From Herpomyces periplanetae (taxonomy: Eukaryota > Ascomycota > Laboulbeniomycetes > Herpomycetales > Herpomycetaceae), in NCBI GenBank assembly GCA_009733715.1, contig WMKJ01000058.1, positions 1-64,000 on the forward strand: DNA of 64,000 nucleotides, written 5' to 3'. Both the position numbers and the translations under genes were made by a program. Positions 10,011-21,624 of this stretch are shown here, piece by piece. Positions within the stretch are counted from its first letter, which is position 1. Every line of letters begins with the position of its first letter. The notes beneath the pieces are model-generated. The model saw only the letters and a list, made by a program, of their open reading frames with translations. It did not search any database and was not told where the DNA came from.

Positions 10011-10240
10011 AGCGATAAAGTAGAGGCGTCTGTTTGCTTGCTCGATAAAAGCTGATGAACAGATGTTGGATATGCAAAGATACCGTTTAGTGTTGGCGGG
10101 TATGAATAGAAAAGATGAATGATCTAGGTATTAAAGTAGGGAATGCCAGTAAGGAATAGCGTCGCGAGAAACAGGGAATTTGAGATGGTGACGAAGGAGG
10201 TATAGAGGCTGATTGATCTGTCGGGTGTTTATCAGTTATT

Positions 10241-10530
10241 TATATGCATAAGTACACACACACTTACATGCATACGAAGATTAAGACAGGTAGATTTATG
10301 TTCGTACGTATGTACCGTACATTTACGTATGCACGGACTATAGTACAAAAGTATGCACTAGCATCCACCCGAATCCACGTACACATGTATGTAAGTGAAC
10401 ATAATCGCATAAACGTACTAACCTTCATATATACATTTGTATGAATGAACAAACACACTCACATTAATCTTCACACGTATACCTATACATTCACACATAT
10501 ACACTCAAGAGTATATATGAAAATGAATAT
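10241..10530. repeat. Degenerate CA/TA/CG alternating purine-pyrimidine tract
   Basis: Imperfect ACAC, TACATG, CGTATG and ATATAC units make both strands read as open frames rich in Tyr, Thr, Val and Cys. This is simple-sequence DNA, not coding. It lies upstream of the CM1 gene. Confidence 0.6.
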
Positions 10531-10623
10531 ACGTTTATACATGTAACGACATATATGAAAGTGAAGTGTTAACTTTCGAAATAATAAATGTATATTTAAG
10601 CGCTTTTGAATTTCAGAACCATA

Positions 10624-10635
10624 CGCGCGCGCGCA
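10624..10635. repeat. (CG)n run
   Basis: Twelve bases of alternating C and G in an AT-leaning intergenic region, a sequence type prone to Z-DNA. Confidence 0.6.
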
Positions 10636-11884
10636 CCGAAGTACTCAGGAATAATCGAGATAAAAACGAGACAGATATTAAGGAGTATGACTTGAAGGAA
10701 TTTTGTATACGGATAAAACGAAAGAAGTTATGAGTGAATGTGATTAATATAGAGAAAGTGATGATGATGGTGAAAGAATAGAAATGAATGTCGATAAATG
10801 CACGGTCGTTTGACAAATTTGAATGACAGATGGACCACAAACGGATAGAGATAGGAAAAAGTTGTGGAGTTGGAGTGGATCAAGCGAACGAAACCGGGAA
10901 AAGTTAAGACCCGGCAGCACGTGATAGGTCAAGGAGTGGTATTATGTAAGGAATTAGGATGAGGAAGGTGCGGAGGAGTTGGTTGAGGAAGCTAGATAAA
11001 GAGGGTAGGAAGAGAAGATGATAAATAAGTGGGAACAGCTTGAAAGGGAAGGAGTGTAAATGGAATGGGATGAATGTGAGGAAAAGGGAAGGTATGAGAG
11101 AAAACGAGGGGGAAAGGAAGTGGGGATTCGAAGTAGAGATGAGACGAGGGACCAGATGGGGGAGTGGGAGAGTATGTAAATAATAGAGGTATTAAATAGT
11201 TGGGATGATAAGGTAAGAGACTAGTATGGATGTAAGTAGGTATAGGTAAATGAGATTGTTTGGAATTAGTGAGGAAAAAGGCAATTAAAAAGTCGGGATG
11301 ATTGAGTTCAGGGTATTTATGTCAGAGAGGATGAGTACACAAGTATTTAAATATATATGGTAATAAGCTTTAGATCAGCGAATACAAGCAAGGTTAACTG
11401 GATGCGAATTGTATGATAGTAAAAAGGTCTAATAGTAGCTGTAGTGGTAATAATAAAGGCATGTAGGCAGGCAATAATTAGTGATAACTAATGGTACACA
11501 ACAGTTAAAGGGGTCAGCGATCCGGTCAGCGGGGTGGATGAGGGTTTTATAGGAAAACTTGGGTCAGCCATAGTCAGAAAAGCAAAATAGTTGGGTCGAA
11601 AGAATGAGATGGTTGAAATTTGTGTGATATGGCCTGTGGAATTTGCCGATATTTTTAAAATGGGCTAAGTAATTTGGATGAAATTTAAAGAGAGGAATGT
11701 TCTTAGTTAAACTTTTGTTTAGTGATCGAGTTGTCAGTACACCAGCATACCTTTTGGAACGTATCGAGTAAACATGGAATGAAGAAAAATTTAGTCAAGA
11801 TGAGCAAAGGTAGTTCAAACGTGTAAAATTCTGGTTAACATCCACCAAGAATTATTTTTTAATGGATGTAGGTGCTCGTTGACC

Positions 11885-12010
11885 CGACAAATTGTGAAAA
11901 TAAAGATGCATCCGCATGTGCATGTGCATACGCATACGAATACGCATGCACGCAAGTTAACATTCGAGTAGGCAAGTGTATGCGTACGTGTATATAGGTG
12001 TGCATACATA
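11885..12010. repeat. Alternating purine-pyrimidine tract (GCATGTGCATACGCATACG type)
   Basis: Short GCATAC/GCATGT units and related alternating sequence, similar in character to the tracts at 10.24 and 43.5 kb. Confidence 0.5.
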
Positions 12011-15000
12011 CATAATGGAAGCTACAATGATAAAACAGTTATTGTAATAGACCGTCAAAAATGTATGGATAGTAAAAGTTTAGTTTAACAAACGCTAACT
12101 CAAAAGCGGATGAAAGTCCACGTAAAACATGGTCATATTCGGATCTAGATATATATGATGGATACTAGTTTTATTATGAAATTAACTTGAAAGTATAGGG
12201 ATTCCCAAAAATGATCTTTTAACAACGCAAAATCCTGAATCATATTAACTAATTGCCTCATCATTATATCAAATCCTCAAATATAATCTCGTATAACAGC
12301 TCCATCGGCATATCTCCATCCATAATTAATGGAACATCTTGACAATCCTAACCTTAAACTAATCCAAATCCTCCTAATCGTAAAAATTTCCTAATCCGGT
12401 AAAAGTTATTGCGAACAGCCAGGTCTTCACGTGACTGTCAATCGGGGCGGCCTAGTGAATTGCCTCAAAAAAGGAAATCATAGCCTGACTAATAATAAAA
12501 GTGGGGGAAGGAACCACCGTAAATGGGATGGATAATACATTGCCCGGTTTCCATGCAATGATCGATGACTAAGTGGGACATTCTCCTTTGGGTAAACGAC
12601 GAGGTAATGATCTTGAGAAAAAAGTTGTTGTAGATATAAGGTTGGTAATATGTGAACACTTGGAATTGTTCTTTTACCCAAAAGTAGTAGCAGATTGAGT
12701 TTGGTTGCTAAATGTATTAGATTAGATTTGGCCTGGTTTATTGACTAGATTACAGTTCTAACGTAAATGCACTGTCATTATGATACCCTCTTCATAAGGT
12801 GTACAGTACAGACAGTGTGCTGGATACGGGGAAACATTATGGTTTGATAGTTATATAGTTTCATAAAATACTTTACATAAATATTATTTAATTTACTCAC
12901 CAAAAATGGTCTTTCTTTAAAGGGCTTGCACACTACTTGTTTTCCGGGACCCTGGATTTCTAACGTATGAACCATGATAAATTCAAATATGATTTGACAA
13001 TTTCGCCTATTTAAGTGGAATATGAGTGTAAAATTGTTTCAAACAAGGTTTATAATACCAATTCTAACCCCTTAAGTTCCTTCTCTCTTCCTCTAGTGTG
13101 AAATTTTTCTGAAACCATATGATCCACAATTTCAATGTCTCTGAGAACGGGTTGAAAATTACCAAAAGTTTTCGCGTATATTAAACACTGTAGTATGCAT
13201 TATATATCGTGCCGTATTGCTTCGTATCGTACCGCACCATATTACAATGTATAGCATGCCAATTACCCAAAAAGATCTAGACTAAAAGAAATTCTGGCCG
13301 ACGAACACTCGTGCCACCAACTCTATGTCATTTCATTGCCTAAAGTTGTAACAGTAAAAGAATATGCACACGTGCCAGACACTTTTGGCGAGCTTTTCTT
13401 GTGAATTGTCTTATCAGATTCATAATTCCTGCTAATTTGATCATTTTCCCACGTTTAATTAGCAACGTACTTAGGAGCCAAGATTTGTGTGCCTAGTAAG
13501 TTCATGGACGTGTGCGGTTGCACGTATATACACCGTTCCATTTACCTTCTGTATGCAGGTATGTGTCCAATCTAAATTTTCCTGTGTGAGACATGTAAAC
13601 CGACCATTATACTGGTTATCCTAACTTGTTTTAACTTGTCATTTAACTATACTATTGCCACAATCATCGATGCCAGCTAATGAGTCTTCCATGCCATGTC
13701 ATATCCACGCTATTTAAGACTACCTTTTATTTTTACCCTGTCTTTCATCCATTCTTCTACTACCAATTGAGACTCATGTCAAGTCAATTTCTGCCTTGCT
13801 AGGTTGTATCAATCCAGAAAAGTGCTCGTCTCGATCTAACATATCAGGTGGGACATAAAAAGGCTAAGTTGTAATTTGCTTATCACTGCTCTTTGCTATA
13901 CTTGCAAGAACATAGTTGGTCATTTAAAGGATTAGCCAAGTTTACTCTTGCGAAAGTACCAACTATATTACTTGGCCAATTACACGACAAGCAAGTTTGT
14001 GTCATGAATTAAAGTTAATTTTTCAGCTAATGTTGCATTTCCGAATTATTTATTAGGATGTTGATAAGTTCGAGTTACTTTTGTGTTTCAACTTTTTATA
14101 CTTTGAGCGCATTGAGGTAGAATTACTCGAATCTGTTTAAGTTTAATACCGCTCTATCCAATCCTACGACGAACCTGGCTGACCATAAGCAAGTTCTTCT
14201 TTATTATACGCAAAATCATTGTTAAATTTTTGAGTTAAAATTTAAGCCCTACAGGCAAGAATCATTTAAAATATTATTCACCTGCATTAGATTATCCAAG
14301 ATATCTTTTAGCATTAAACAATACCTAGGCAAAATAAAAAGATTCCAATACAAAAAATTTGTTTAATATACTTATATATACAGTTTATCAGGTGTCATCA
14401 TCAACAGTTTACCAAACGCATCGTTTCCCTTACCCTCCTCATCTCAAATGCCCTACTTTAACACAACATCACGGCTTATAATGATCCAGAAGCTTCTATG
14501 TACTGACTAAGCATGAATTATGTTAATATGAGGAAAATGATTTGGTATGATGTACACAAAAATCATTAAAAGAAGCATGACATCAGCAAAATTTTTCCCA
14601 ATGTATGGTCCTAAAATTCTTCACCATCCCGACATTATAATATACCAGCAAACTTTCTCCATCCCCTTAACTCACCTCCCAAATCAAATATCACCCTCCC
14701 ACTCTTACTCTATCACGTACCCACAATTTTTACTTACCACATTAGGAAAACATAAACCTATTAGGAAAGTGCTCAGCTCCCCTCATCTCAACATACAGCA
14801 TGAACAGATGTTGAGAGAACGCCGTAGAACACTATTTCAGTCTCGCACTTTCCAAATTCTTGCACGTCTCGTCTGTTTAAGTAGAGCTCCTTCTTTTTTC
14901 GCAACCATTTACCACTTTGGGTAATTAGTTGAATTAGCCGGGGTTTATAATTACCTGTCTTCGTTAGAGCTTGCTTAGTTACTTGCCTGGTGAATTTATC

Positions 15001-15055
15001 ATTTTACGTCCACTTGCTTTACCAAATTACTTGCTAGAATTCCCTAGATACTCGT

Positions 15056-15075
15056 AGAATCTCCTAGAACCTTAC
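15056..15075 (+). promoter_or_regulatory. Possible heat-shock element upstream of HSP70
   Basis: Alternating 5-bp units read GAA-tc-TCC-ta-GAA-cc-TTA (15057-15074), a degenerate inverted array of the nGAAn heat-shock-factor unit with two of four units perfect. It sits about 180 bp upstream of a TATA box and 620 bp upstream of the HSP70 ATG. Confidence 0.4.
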
Positions 15076-15253
15076 CGATCACTCTCGCCTTCTATACTAC
15101 ACCCTTGACATTACTTTTTTCATAATATTATCCTCCATTCTATTTCTACTCGCTTCTACGCATATACTTTCTTCCCCCATTTTGCCTGCTATTCTTCCTT
15201 ATTTATTTCGCTTCTATTCTTTCCATCCAATTCGTCGGCTCCTTCGTCATCAC

Positions 15254-15260
15254 TATAAAA
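15254..15260 (+). promoter_or_regulatory. TATA box, HSP70 promoter
   Basis: TATAAAA in an otherwise pyrimidine-rich region. If used, it gives a leader of roughly 400 nt that is C/T-rich throughout. Confidence 0.45.
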
Positions 15261-15691
15261 GGACCTCACACTTCTTCTTTTCCCCCTCTTCGTTTTTCTT
15301 TCTACTTATTGTCTACCATTCTACTTTAAACCTCAAGCATCTCATTATTCCACTACTACTCTCCATCTTCCTATACCATACCATATATCCCCTTCCCCCT
15401 CTTTCCTTTTTCAATACATTTACACTTTTCCATATCTTCTGTACTTTTCCAACTTACAATATACTCATCTCCCTTTCTTTTTATTACCCTTCCCCCCTCT
15501 CCCCCCTCTCCTCCTTTTGACTTCAAACATAACGTATTACACAATCTTCCCCAAAGATTCTTCACCACTTGCTCTTTCAAATCTACTTTACCTTACCTCA
15601 TAACCATCTCATACACTCTTCTCGCCCACCCCAACCAATCTTACCCTTCAAATTTAAATTATCCTGAACTTTTTCATCCAAATCATTAACC

Positions 15692-17671
15692 ATGGCCCCC
15701 GCTGTTGGTATCGATCTTGGTACCACCTATTCTTGTGTAGGTGTTTTCCGTGATGATCGTATCGAAATTATCGCCAACGATCAAGGAAATCGTACCACCC
15801 CTTCCTTTGTGGCTTTTACCGACACTGAACGTTTGATTGGCGATGCTGCTAAGAACCAAGTCGCCATGAACCCAAATAACACTGTCTTCGATGCCAAGCG
15901 TCTTATCGGTCGAAAGTTTAGCGACCCTGAGGTTCAAGCTGATATGAAGCATTTCCCTTTTAAGGTCGTCGACAAGCAAGGCAAACCCCTCATTGAAGTT
16001 GAATTCAAGGGTGAAATCAAATCTTTCTCACCCGAAGAAATATCATCAATGATCCTCACTAAAATGCGTGAGATCGCTGAAGCTTACCTTGGCGGTACCG
16101 TTACTAATGCCGTTATCACCGTTCCCGCTTACTTTAATGATTCCCAAAGACAAGCCACCAAAGATGCCGGTCTTATTGCCGGTCTAAACGTCCTACGTAT
16201 CATCAATGAACCTACCGCCGCCGCCATTGCTTACGGTCTTGATAAAAAAACTACTGGAGAACGAAATGTCTTACTATTTGATCTTGGTGGTGGTACTTTT
16301 GATGTATCACTTTTAACCATCGAAGATGGTATCTTTGAAGTTCGCTCCACCGCTGGTGATACTCATCTTGGTGGTGAAGACTTTGATAACCGTTTAGTTA
16401 ACCACTTCGTCGCTGAATTCAAGCGTAAACACAAGAAAGATATAACCACCAATCCCCGTGCTTTACGTCGTCTTCGTACCGCTTCAGAGCGTGCCAAGCG
16501 CACACTTTCTTCATCTGCCCAAACCTCCATTGAAATCGACTCTTTGTACGAGGGTATTGACTTTTACACCTCCATTACTCGTGCTCGCTTCGAGGAATTG
16601 TGTCAAGATCTGTTCCGCTCCACCATGGAGCCAGTTGAACGTGTCCTACGTGATGCAAAGATTGACAAGTCCTCCGTTCATGAAATTGTTTTAGTCGGTG
16701 GTTCTACTCGTATTCCCCGTATCCAAAAAATGGTCTCCGATTTCTTTAATGGCAAGGAACCCAACAAGTCAATCAACCCTGATGAAGCCGTTGCTTACGG
16801 TGCCGCTGTTCAAGCGGCTATCTTATCCGGTGATACTTCATCGAAGTCCACCAGTGAAATCTTATTACTTGACGTTGCTCCCCTATCTTTGGGTATTGAA
16901 ACTGCCGGTGGAGTCATGACTCCTCTTATTAAAAGAAATACCACCATCCCTACAAAAAAGTCCGAAGTCTTTTCTACTTTCTCCGATAATCAACCCGGTG
17001 TGTTAATTCAAGTTTACGAAGGCGAACGTTCTCGTACCAAGGATAATAACCTTCTCGGAAAATTCGAACTCACTGGTATACCCCCTGCTCCGCGTGGCGT
17101 TCCTCAAATTGAAGTTACCTTTGATATTGATGCCAACGGTATTATGAATGTATCAGCTTTGGAAAAGGGTACCGGAAAAACCAATAAAATTGTCATCACT
17201 AATGACAAAGGTCGTTTGTCCAAAGAGGAAATCGAACGTATGGTTGCTGAAGCCGAGAAATATCGTGCTGAAGATGAAGCTGAAGCTGAACGTATCTCCG
17301 CGAAGAACGGCCTTGAATCTTATGCTTACTCACTACGCAATACGCTCAATGATCCAAAGATTGATGAAAAAATTAATGCAAGTGACAAAGACAAACTTAA
17401 AACTGAAATTGATAAGGTCATTAGTTGGTTAGATAATAATCAGACCGCCACTAAGGACGAATATAGCTCAATGCAAAAGGAATTGGAAAGTAGCGCAAAC
17501 CCGATCATGATGAAAATTTATCAAGCCGGTGGTGACGCTGCTGGTATGGGTGGTATGCCAGGTGGTGGATTCCCTGGTGCTGGCGGATTTCCTGGTGCTG
17601 GTGGTTTCCCAGGTGGCGCGCCCGGTGGTGCAACCCAAGATGATGGACCTACCGTTGAAGAAGTTGATTAA
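15692..17671 (+). CDS. SSA1: Cytosolic HSP70 chaperone (Ssa type)
   Basis: 659 residues, intronless; ATG preceded by AACC. The three Hsp70 signatures are present: IDLGTTYS (about 7-14), [10 protein letters not shown] (about 197) and [10 protein letters not shown] (about 336). The substrate-binding domain and lid follow, then a Gly/Pro-rich tail with [11 protein letters not shown] repeats, ending in GPTVEEVD. The EEVD terminus marks the cytosolic/nuclear class that binds TPR co-chaperones such as Sti1 and Hsp40s. ATP-driven folding, translocation and heat-shock protection are the family roles. There is no signal or transit peptide. The codon third position is enriched in C and T, as expected for a highly expressed gene, and the upstream region carries a possible heat-shock element and a TATA box. 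The symbol is assigned by class, not by proven orthology to one paralogue. Confidence 0.97.
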   Translation: MAPAVGIDLGTTYSCVGVFRDDRIEIIANDQGNRTTPSFVAFTDTERLIGDAAKNQVAMNPNNTVFDAKRLIGRKFSDPEVQADMKHFPFKVVDKQGKPLIEVEFKGEIKSFSPEEISSMILTKMREIAEAYLGGTVTNAVITVPAYFNDSQRQATKDAGLIAGLNVLRIINEPTAAAIAYGLDKKTTGERNVLLFDLGGGTFDVSLLTIEDGIFEVRSTAGDTHLGGEDFDNRLVNHFVAEFKRKHKKDITTNPRALRRLRTASERAKRTLSSSAQTSIEIDSLYEGIDFYTSITRARFEELCQDLFRSTMEPVERVLRDAKIDKSSVHEIVLVGGSTRIPRIQKMVSDFFNGKEPNKSINPDEAVAYGAAVQAAILSGDTSSKSTSEILLLDVAPLSLGIETAGGVMTPLIKRNTTIPTKKSEVFSTFSDNQPGVLIQVYEGERSRTKDNNLLGKFELTGIPPAPRGVPQIEVTFDIDANGIMNVSALEKGTGKTNKIVITNDKGRLSKEEIERMVAEAEKYRAEDEAEAERISAKNGLESYAYSLRNTLNDPKIDEKINASDKDKLKTEIDKVISWLDNNQTATKDEYSSMQKELESSANPIMMKIYQAGGDAAGMGGMPGGGFPGAGGFPGAGGFPGGAPGGATQDDGPTVEEVD

Positions 17672-18515
17672 ACTATCGTTTGATGATTTATTAACATCAT
17701 ACCTTACTTCTTCCCTACTAAAGAAATTTCAAATGGCTTTTACACTGATGTGTGTATTCCATTATTTCAATCATTATCATCACCCTAAAATCATGGTAAC
17801 AATTCTTCATTATTGTACATCACCTTATACTCCGGAGTTTTTGCATATATGTGTTGAATGTTGGCGGCAGTTGTGGCGAAGAGTGCGAAGGGGAGATATA
17901 TTACAATTTTGCTCCCACCCTACATATCTGTAAGTCGATGTGTAATTTCTACGATCATAAGTGCATTCATACTTGCAACAAAAGATCCATGAAAGACGAC
18001 CAGGCGGTTAAATAATTCTCGCATATCACCTCGGTTTCTTTGCGACATTCTAATTTGTTACACGTGACGACCAAGGTTATTTATAGAAAATGTGACTCGG
18101 GAAATCTTCGGGCGTGATGGATGACAAATGGGTTGTCAATATTAGCTGATTGCCAAGTTGATTGTGTTGATTTACTAAATTGTGTATTGCAGTGTATTTC
18201 TTTAACATTGGAATTCATTAGTCTTGCACTCTATTGTGTTAATTTTTTTATGGTGGAGTAGAGTTATACTGCGGCACTCGTCGTTTTAATGAATTCTTGG
18301 CTGAGTATTTGGTAAGTTCATTCTTGAATTATTTCTCGGGTATTATCCCATATTCTATATCGATTTAACTACCTGCCGTACCAAGTAGTCTTAGGTTTTG
18401 GAAAAGGGAGACTAAGTGAAAGAGTCAGTAGAGAGGTTATCTATGGAAAATTTATCTTCCTTAGTACATATTGCTATACTTTAGCCATGTTTAGTCCACC
18501 CCACGTATAGTGCCC
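17672..18515. other. Intergenic between convergent HSP70 and EMI1
   Basis: About 840 bp, AT-rich. It includes CACGTGA at 18061-18067. The open frame that crosses the HSP70 stop in another phase (to 17933) is a shadow. Nothing else is recognised. Confidence 0.5.
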
Positions 18516-19007
18516 TCAAAAGTTTGTGCAAAGTCGATCGGTTGTGCTTCTTTCTTGCCAAATTAGGTCGGAACTTAGTTTTCCCGGTGCATTATAACGT
18601 TGGTACTCTCGTAATATGTAATGGTCGCGCACGGTTTGTTTTGCTGGTGTCAATGAATCATCGAGTAGCTTTTCGGGTGGAATAGTAGTAGCAGTAGCGG
18701 TGGGGGTTAGCGTAGGAGACATTTGAGGATCAGTAGATAGGGGGTCGTAAGTTACTTCACTTGAATTATCCCTTCTGTTCAAAGTAGAGGCTGACGTGGA
18801 CGTTTCCGAAATAGTTTTCACGCGCCAACAAAATAAAAAATCAGACCATTGAACAGCACACGATCTTAATGAACCATGCCGATAAACATTTTGAATTTGA
18901 CCAAAAGGTGATTGACACGCCATAGCTCGATCAAATATCTCTCGACATGATATTTCAGTGGGATGCGCTTGCTCCGATACCTTTGAATTATTGGTAGATG
19001 GCGTCAT
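18516..19007 (-). CDS. EMI1: Emi1-like DUF3128 twin-CX9C protein
   Basis: 163 residues, ATG start. The DUF3128 core is CREIFDRAMAC (Cys21, Cys31), the YRHGSLRSC block, then CAVQWSDFLFC (Cys50, Cys60). The cysteines form a twin CX9C arrangement (CX9C-X18-CX9C). In budding yeast EMI1 is needed for full induction of early meiotic genes, and twin-CX9C proteins are typically oxidised in the mitochondrial intermembrane space; the place of action here is inferred. The family's C-terminal helix (RDHYILREYQRYNAPGKLSS) is also present but is separated from the core by about 60 Ser/Thr-rich residues, an insertion not usual for the family. The gene diverges from glycerol kinase across a 411-bp shared promoter. 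Confidence 0.82.
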   Translation of the reverse strand: MTPSTNNSKVSEQAHPTEISCREIFDRAMACQSPFGQIQNVYRHGSLRSCAVQWSDFLFCWRVKTISETSTSASTLNRRDNSSEVTYDPLSTDPQMSPTLTPTATATTIPPEKLLDDSLTPAKQTVRDHYILREYQRYNAPGKLSSDLIWQERSTTDRLCTNF

Positions 19008-19418
19008 AATAACTAGATGTACAAAGAAGCCTGATATATATATGTAAGTACCAAATGGATAGCAAGATTATATTTCTCCGGGTTTTCCTTAATGGTTAAC
19101 AATACAACATGATGTAGCAATACCATCTATAACAACGTCCACCTCCACCCAACGTCGTCCCATCCCGTTTTCTCCCCCAACAATTTACGTAATTTTCCCA
19201 TTTCAGTAATACGAAAGTTCCACGTGACATATCCAAACCTGAACAATCAGATGACCAAGAGCGGCCAGTTCCTAAGACTTTTTGACACTTTGACAAGTAG
19301 AGATCCGGGGTTTGTAGGATTAATTTTAAATTTTAATGCTATTTCATTCATCTACCTATTTTTTACCTTCAGATAGAGAATGGCAATATATTAATTCAAA
19401 GGTTTAATTAAGGATAAA
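19008..19418. other. Divergent promoter region EMI1 / GUT1
   Basis: 411 bp between two start codons. It contains CACGTGA at 19221, close to midway between the genes, and AT-rich flanks. A short minus-strand open frame here (19096-19296) has no family resemblance and is not called. Confidence 0.55.
19221..19227. promoter_or_regulatory. CACGTGA element between EMI1 and GUT1
   Basis: E-box-like palindrome 198 bp from the GUT1 ATG and about 213 bp from the EMI1 ATG, so it could serve both. Confidence 0.4.
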
Positions 19419-21101
19419 ATGGTTGCTGAAGAATTTGTGGGTGTAATTGACCAGGGTACAACTAGTACTCGATTTATGATATTCAGTGCCAATACGGGCC
19501 AAGTTAGTGCTAAAAGTCAGGAAGAAGTACACATTAAACATCCTCATTCAGGATGGAGTGAAATCGGTGGAGAAGAAATTATTAGCTTAATCGATAAATG
19601 TGTCATGACAGGTCTTGAACGATTTTGCGCAGCAGGACATTCTATACAAAAGATTAAATGTGTAGGAATTGCAAATCAACGGGAAACTACCATACTATGG
19701 GATCGTAAAACTTGTGTACCATTATACAATGCTATACTCTGGTCGGATACGAGAAGTGGTGAAATTGTTCGAGAGTTTTCATTACATCCTAACGCTAAAG
19801 ATATTCAACGTATATGTGGGTTACCTTTAACTACTTATGCTTCTGCAAGCAAGCTTATTTGGATGTTAAGAAATGTTCCAAAAGTTAGTCAAGCTTATGA
19901 AGCGGGAAATTTAATGTTTGGAACACTTGATACATGGATAATATACCGTTTAACGCGCGGGCGAGCATTCATTACTGACGTTACCAATGCTTCGAGAACT
20001 ATGTTCATGAACTTAAAAACTTGTATGTACGATGTTCAATGTATGAAATTCTTCGAAATAAATCCTGCCAAAGTACACTTTCCGGCTATAAGTGCCAACG
20101 CCAGTATGACCAATTTTGGTGTAATAGCTCATGGAAAGTTAAGTGGTATACCAATTACCGGATGTATTGGTGATCAATCTGCTGCGTTAGTCGGCCATTT
20201 CGGCTTTTCTCCCGGTTCCGTTAAAGCTACTTATGGAACAGGATGTTTTGTTCTTTTAAACATTGGTACCGAACTCACGTTACCTCGACATGGATTATTA
20301 GCTACAGTAGCATATGACTTTGGTAATCTCCAAATTCCTCGTTGCTATGCCCTTGAAGGTAGTATTGCTGCTGCTGGAAGTGGTGTTAACTTTTTAATGA
20401 AAAATTTAAAATTCGGTCGTGATAATGATGAAATATCTAAATTAGCTCTCAGTGTTTCTGACAGTGCGGGATGTACTTTCGTTCCCGCTTTCAGTGGACT
20501 TTTTGCTCCCTATTGGATTGATGATGCACGTGGTACACTCTTCGGGTTAACTCATTCAACTCAGCAAGGTCATATTGTACGTGCACTATTCGAATCAATC
20601 GCCTTTCAAACTCGAGCAATATTACATGCTATGAAAGAAACTCATCATTTACCTATTAGCGCATTACTCGTTGATGGTGGTCTATGCGCTTCAAATATTT
20701 GCATGCAAGTAAGTTCGTCCTTTAGTACCATCAAACCCTTTTTTTCACCTTTTCTTTAAAATAGTGAAAACCTTAAATGTACCCTTTCAATATATTAAAT
20801 ATCTGAATTAACCATCTGTCATTAGATACAAGCTGATCTAGTTCATTTACCCATACACCGACCAATCTTACATGAAATCACATCATTTGGAACCTTTATA
20901 ACTGCTGGATTCGGTTTTGGTCTATGGAAATCCATTGATCAAGTAAAATCCAAAATTGGCATTAATTCCCCCGACAATATTGAATCTTTCGATACCTTTC
21001 ACCCCAAGATGGAGGATCATTTTGCTCACGAACTTTGCGATCGCTGGCGCAAAGCCGTTAAAATGTCACGTGGCTGGCTCTCCCACCCCAGCCGCGGATA
21101 A
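19419..21101 (+). CDS. GUT1: Glycerol kinase
   Basis: Two exons, 19419-20708 and 20826-21101 (521 residues). The 117-bp intron runs from GTAAGT to ATTAG and joins CMQ to IQADLVHLPIHRP, a conserved FGGY-family junction (MQxQADLLxxPVxRP). Motifs seen: DQGTTSTRFMIFS near the N terminus (phosphate binding), NQRETT (about residue 87), DTWIIYRLT, ATYGTGCF, and VDGGLCASN before the intron. It phosphorylates glycerol with ATP to glycerol 3-phosphate, the first step of glycerol use, in the cytosol or at the mitochondrial surface. The usual ALGAAY block is replaced by SFGTFITAGFGFGLW, slightly divergent but in register. The length fits the family (about 500 residues). Confidence 0.93.
20709..20825 (+). 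other. GUT1 intron
   Basis: 117 bp, GTAAGT...ATTAG, phase 0. A TTAAC branch-like sequence lies near 20806. Confidence 0.85.
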
Positions 21102-21624
21102 CGTGACCCGCACGTATGTATCGTCACGTGTGACAACTCTTTCATCTTGTCTTGAAGTTTTGTGTGGATGGCAATGAAAATGTTCGCAAAAATGTTTTAT
21201 TTCATCGTGGTAGAGAGTTTCACAATAGTTGTTACTTTCACCGCTGCCTTTTTATTTTAAAGCATCTATATATATATATTTACCAACTTACACTTCACTA
21301 TCATTGTCTTCTATTGTTATTTTTTATGCTACATTAATTTTGTTCTCGGCTTATTCTACACCCTTGTCATTCGCGTACAATCACAATATACTTGAACTTT
21401 TGCACCGAATTCAACCTAATACTTTGCTATTATCTTTTTTTGGGCTTCGTTCGACTCATCTTCCACCATTTGCGCGGTTTTATTTGTTCTTTTCGAATTG
21501 GCAAAGGGAAAGTGTACTTAATCCCGTTATTACATCACTATTTATCTCTACGTGTTTCCCTTATAACTTTCATCGTACAATAGAGTGAAGCTGTAAACGA
21601 CATTTGAACATTACACCCGTCAAG
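21102..21624. other. Intergenic: GUT1 to VPS13
   Basis: About 520 bp. CACGTG occurs at 21125-21130, just after the GUT1 stop, and another copy (21067) lies in the last GUT1 codons. The rest is T-rich leader sequence toward VPS13. Short open frames here have no family resemblance. Confidence 0.5.

Larger units (their letters stand above)
10011..15691. other. 5.7-kb gene-poor region between CM1 gene and HSP70
   Basis: No convincing gene on either strand. The parts differ. 10.24-10.53 kb is a degenerate alternating purine-pyrimidine repeat. 10.6-11.3 kb is purine-rich on the plus strand, so pyrimidine-rich in the sense of the CM1 gene. CACGTG occurs at 10918, 12428 and 13369. 11.88-12.0 kb is another CA/CG/TA alternating tract. 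12.2-14.5 kb is AT-rich and featureless. From 15.08 kb the plus strand becomes C/T-rich up to the HSP70 ATG. A short minus-strand frame at 12778-12975 starts with ATG and contains GTGAGT, but I found no matching second exon. Short frames elsewhere here have no family resemblance. Non-coding RNAs cannot be excluded. Confidence 0.55.

Noticed and set aside
12478-12681. 67-codon minus-strand frame downstream of the previous one
   Set aside because: No ATG at its start, no family resemblance, and no splice junction clearly links it to the frame at 12.9 kb.
12778-12975. Possible first exon on the minus strand (starts MVHTLEIQGPGK, with a GTGAGT donor)
   Set aside because: Looks exon-like, but I found no matching second exon nearby and no family. 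Too weak to call.
14547-14924. 125-codon plus-strand frame upstream of HSP70
   Set aside because: Composition like the surrounding non-coding DNA; no recognisable domain.
15182-15580. Ser/Phe/Leu-rich frame and its antisense in the HSP70 leader
   Set aside because: A result of the C/T-rich leader; no motif, and it overlaps the TATA box.
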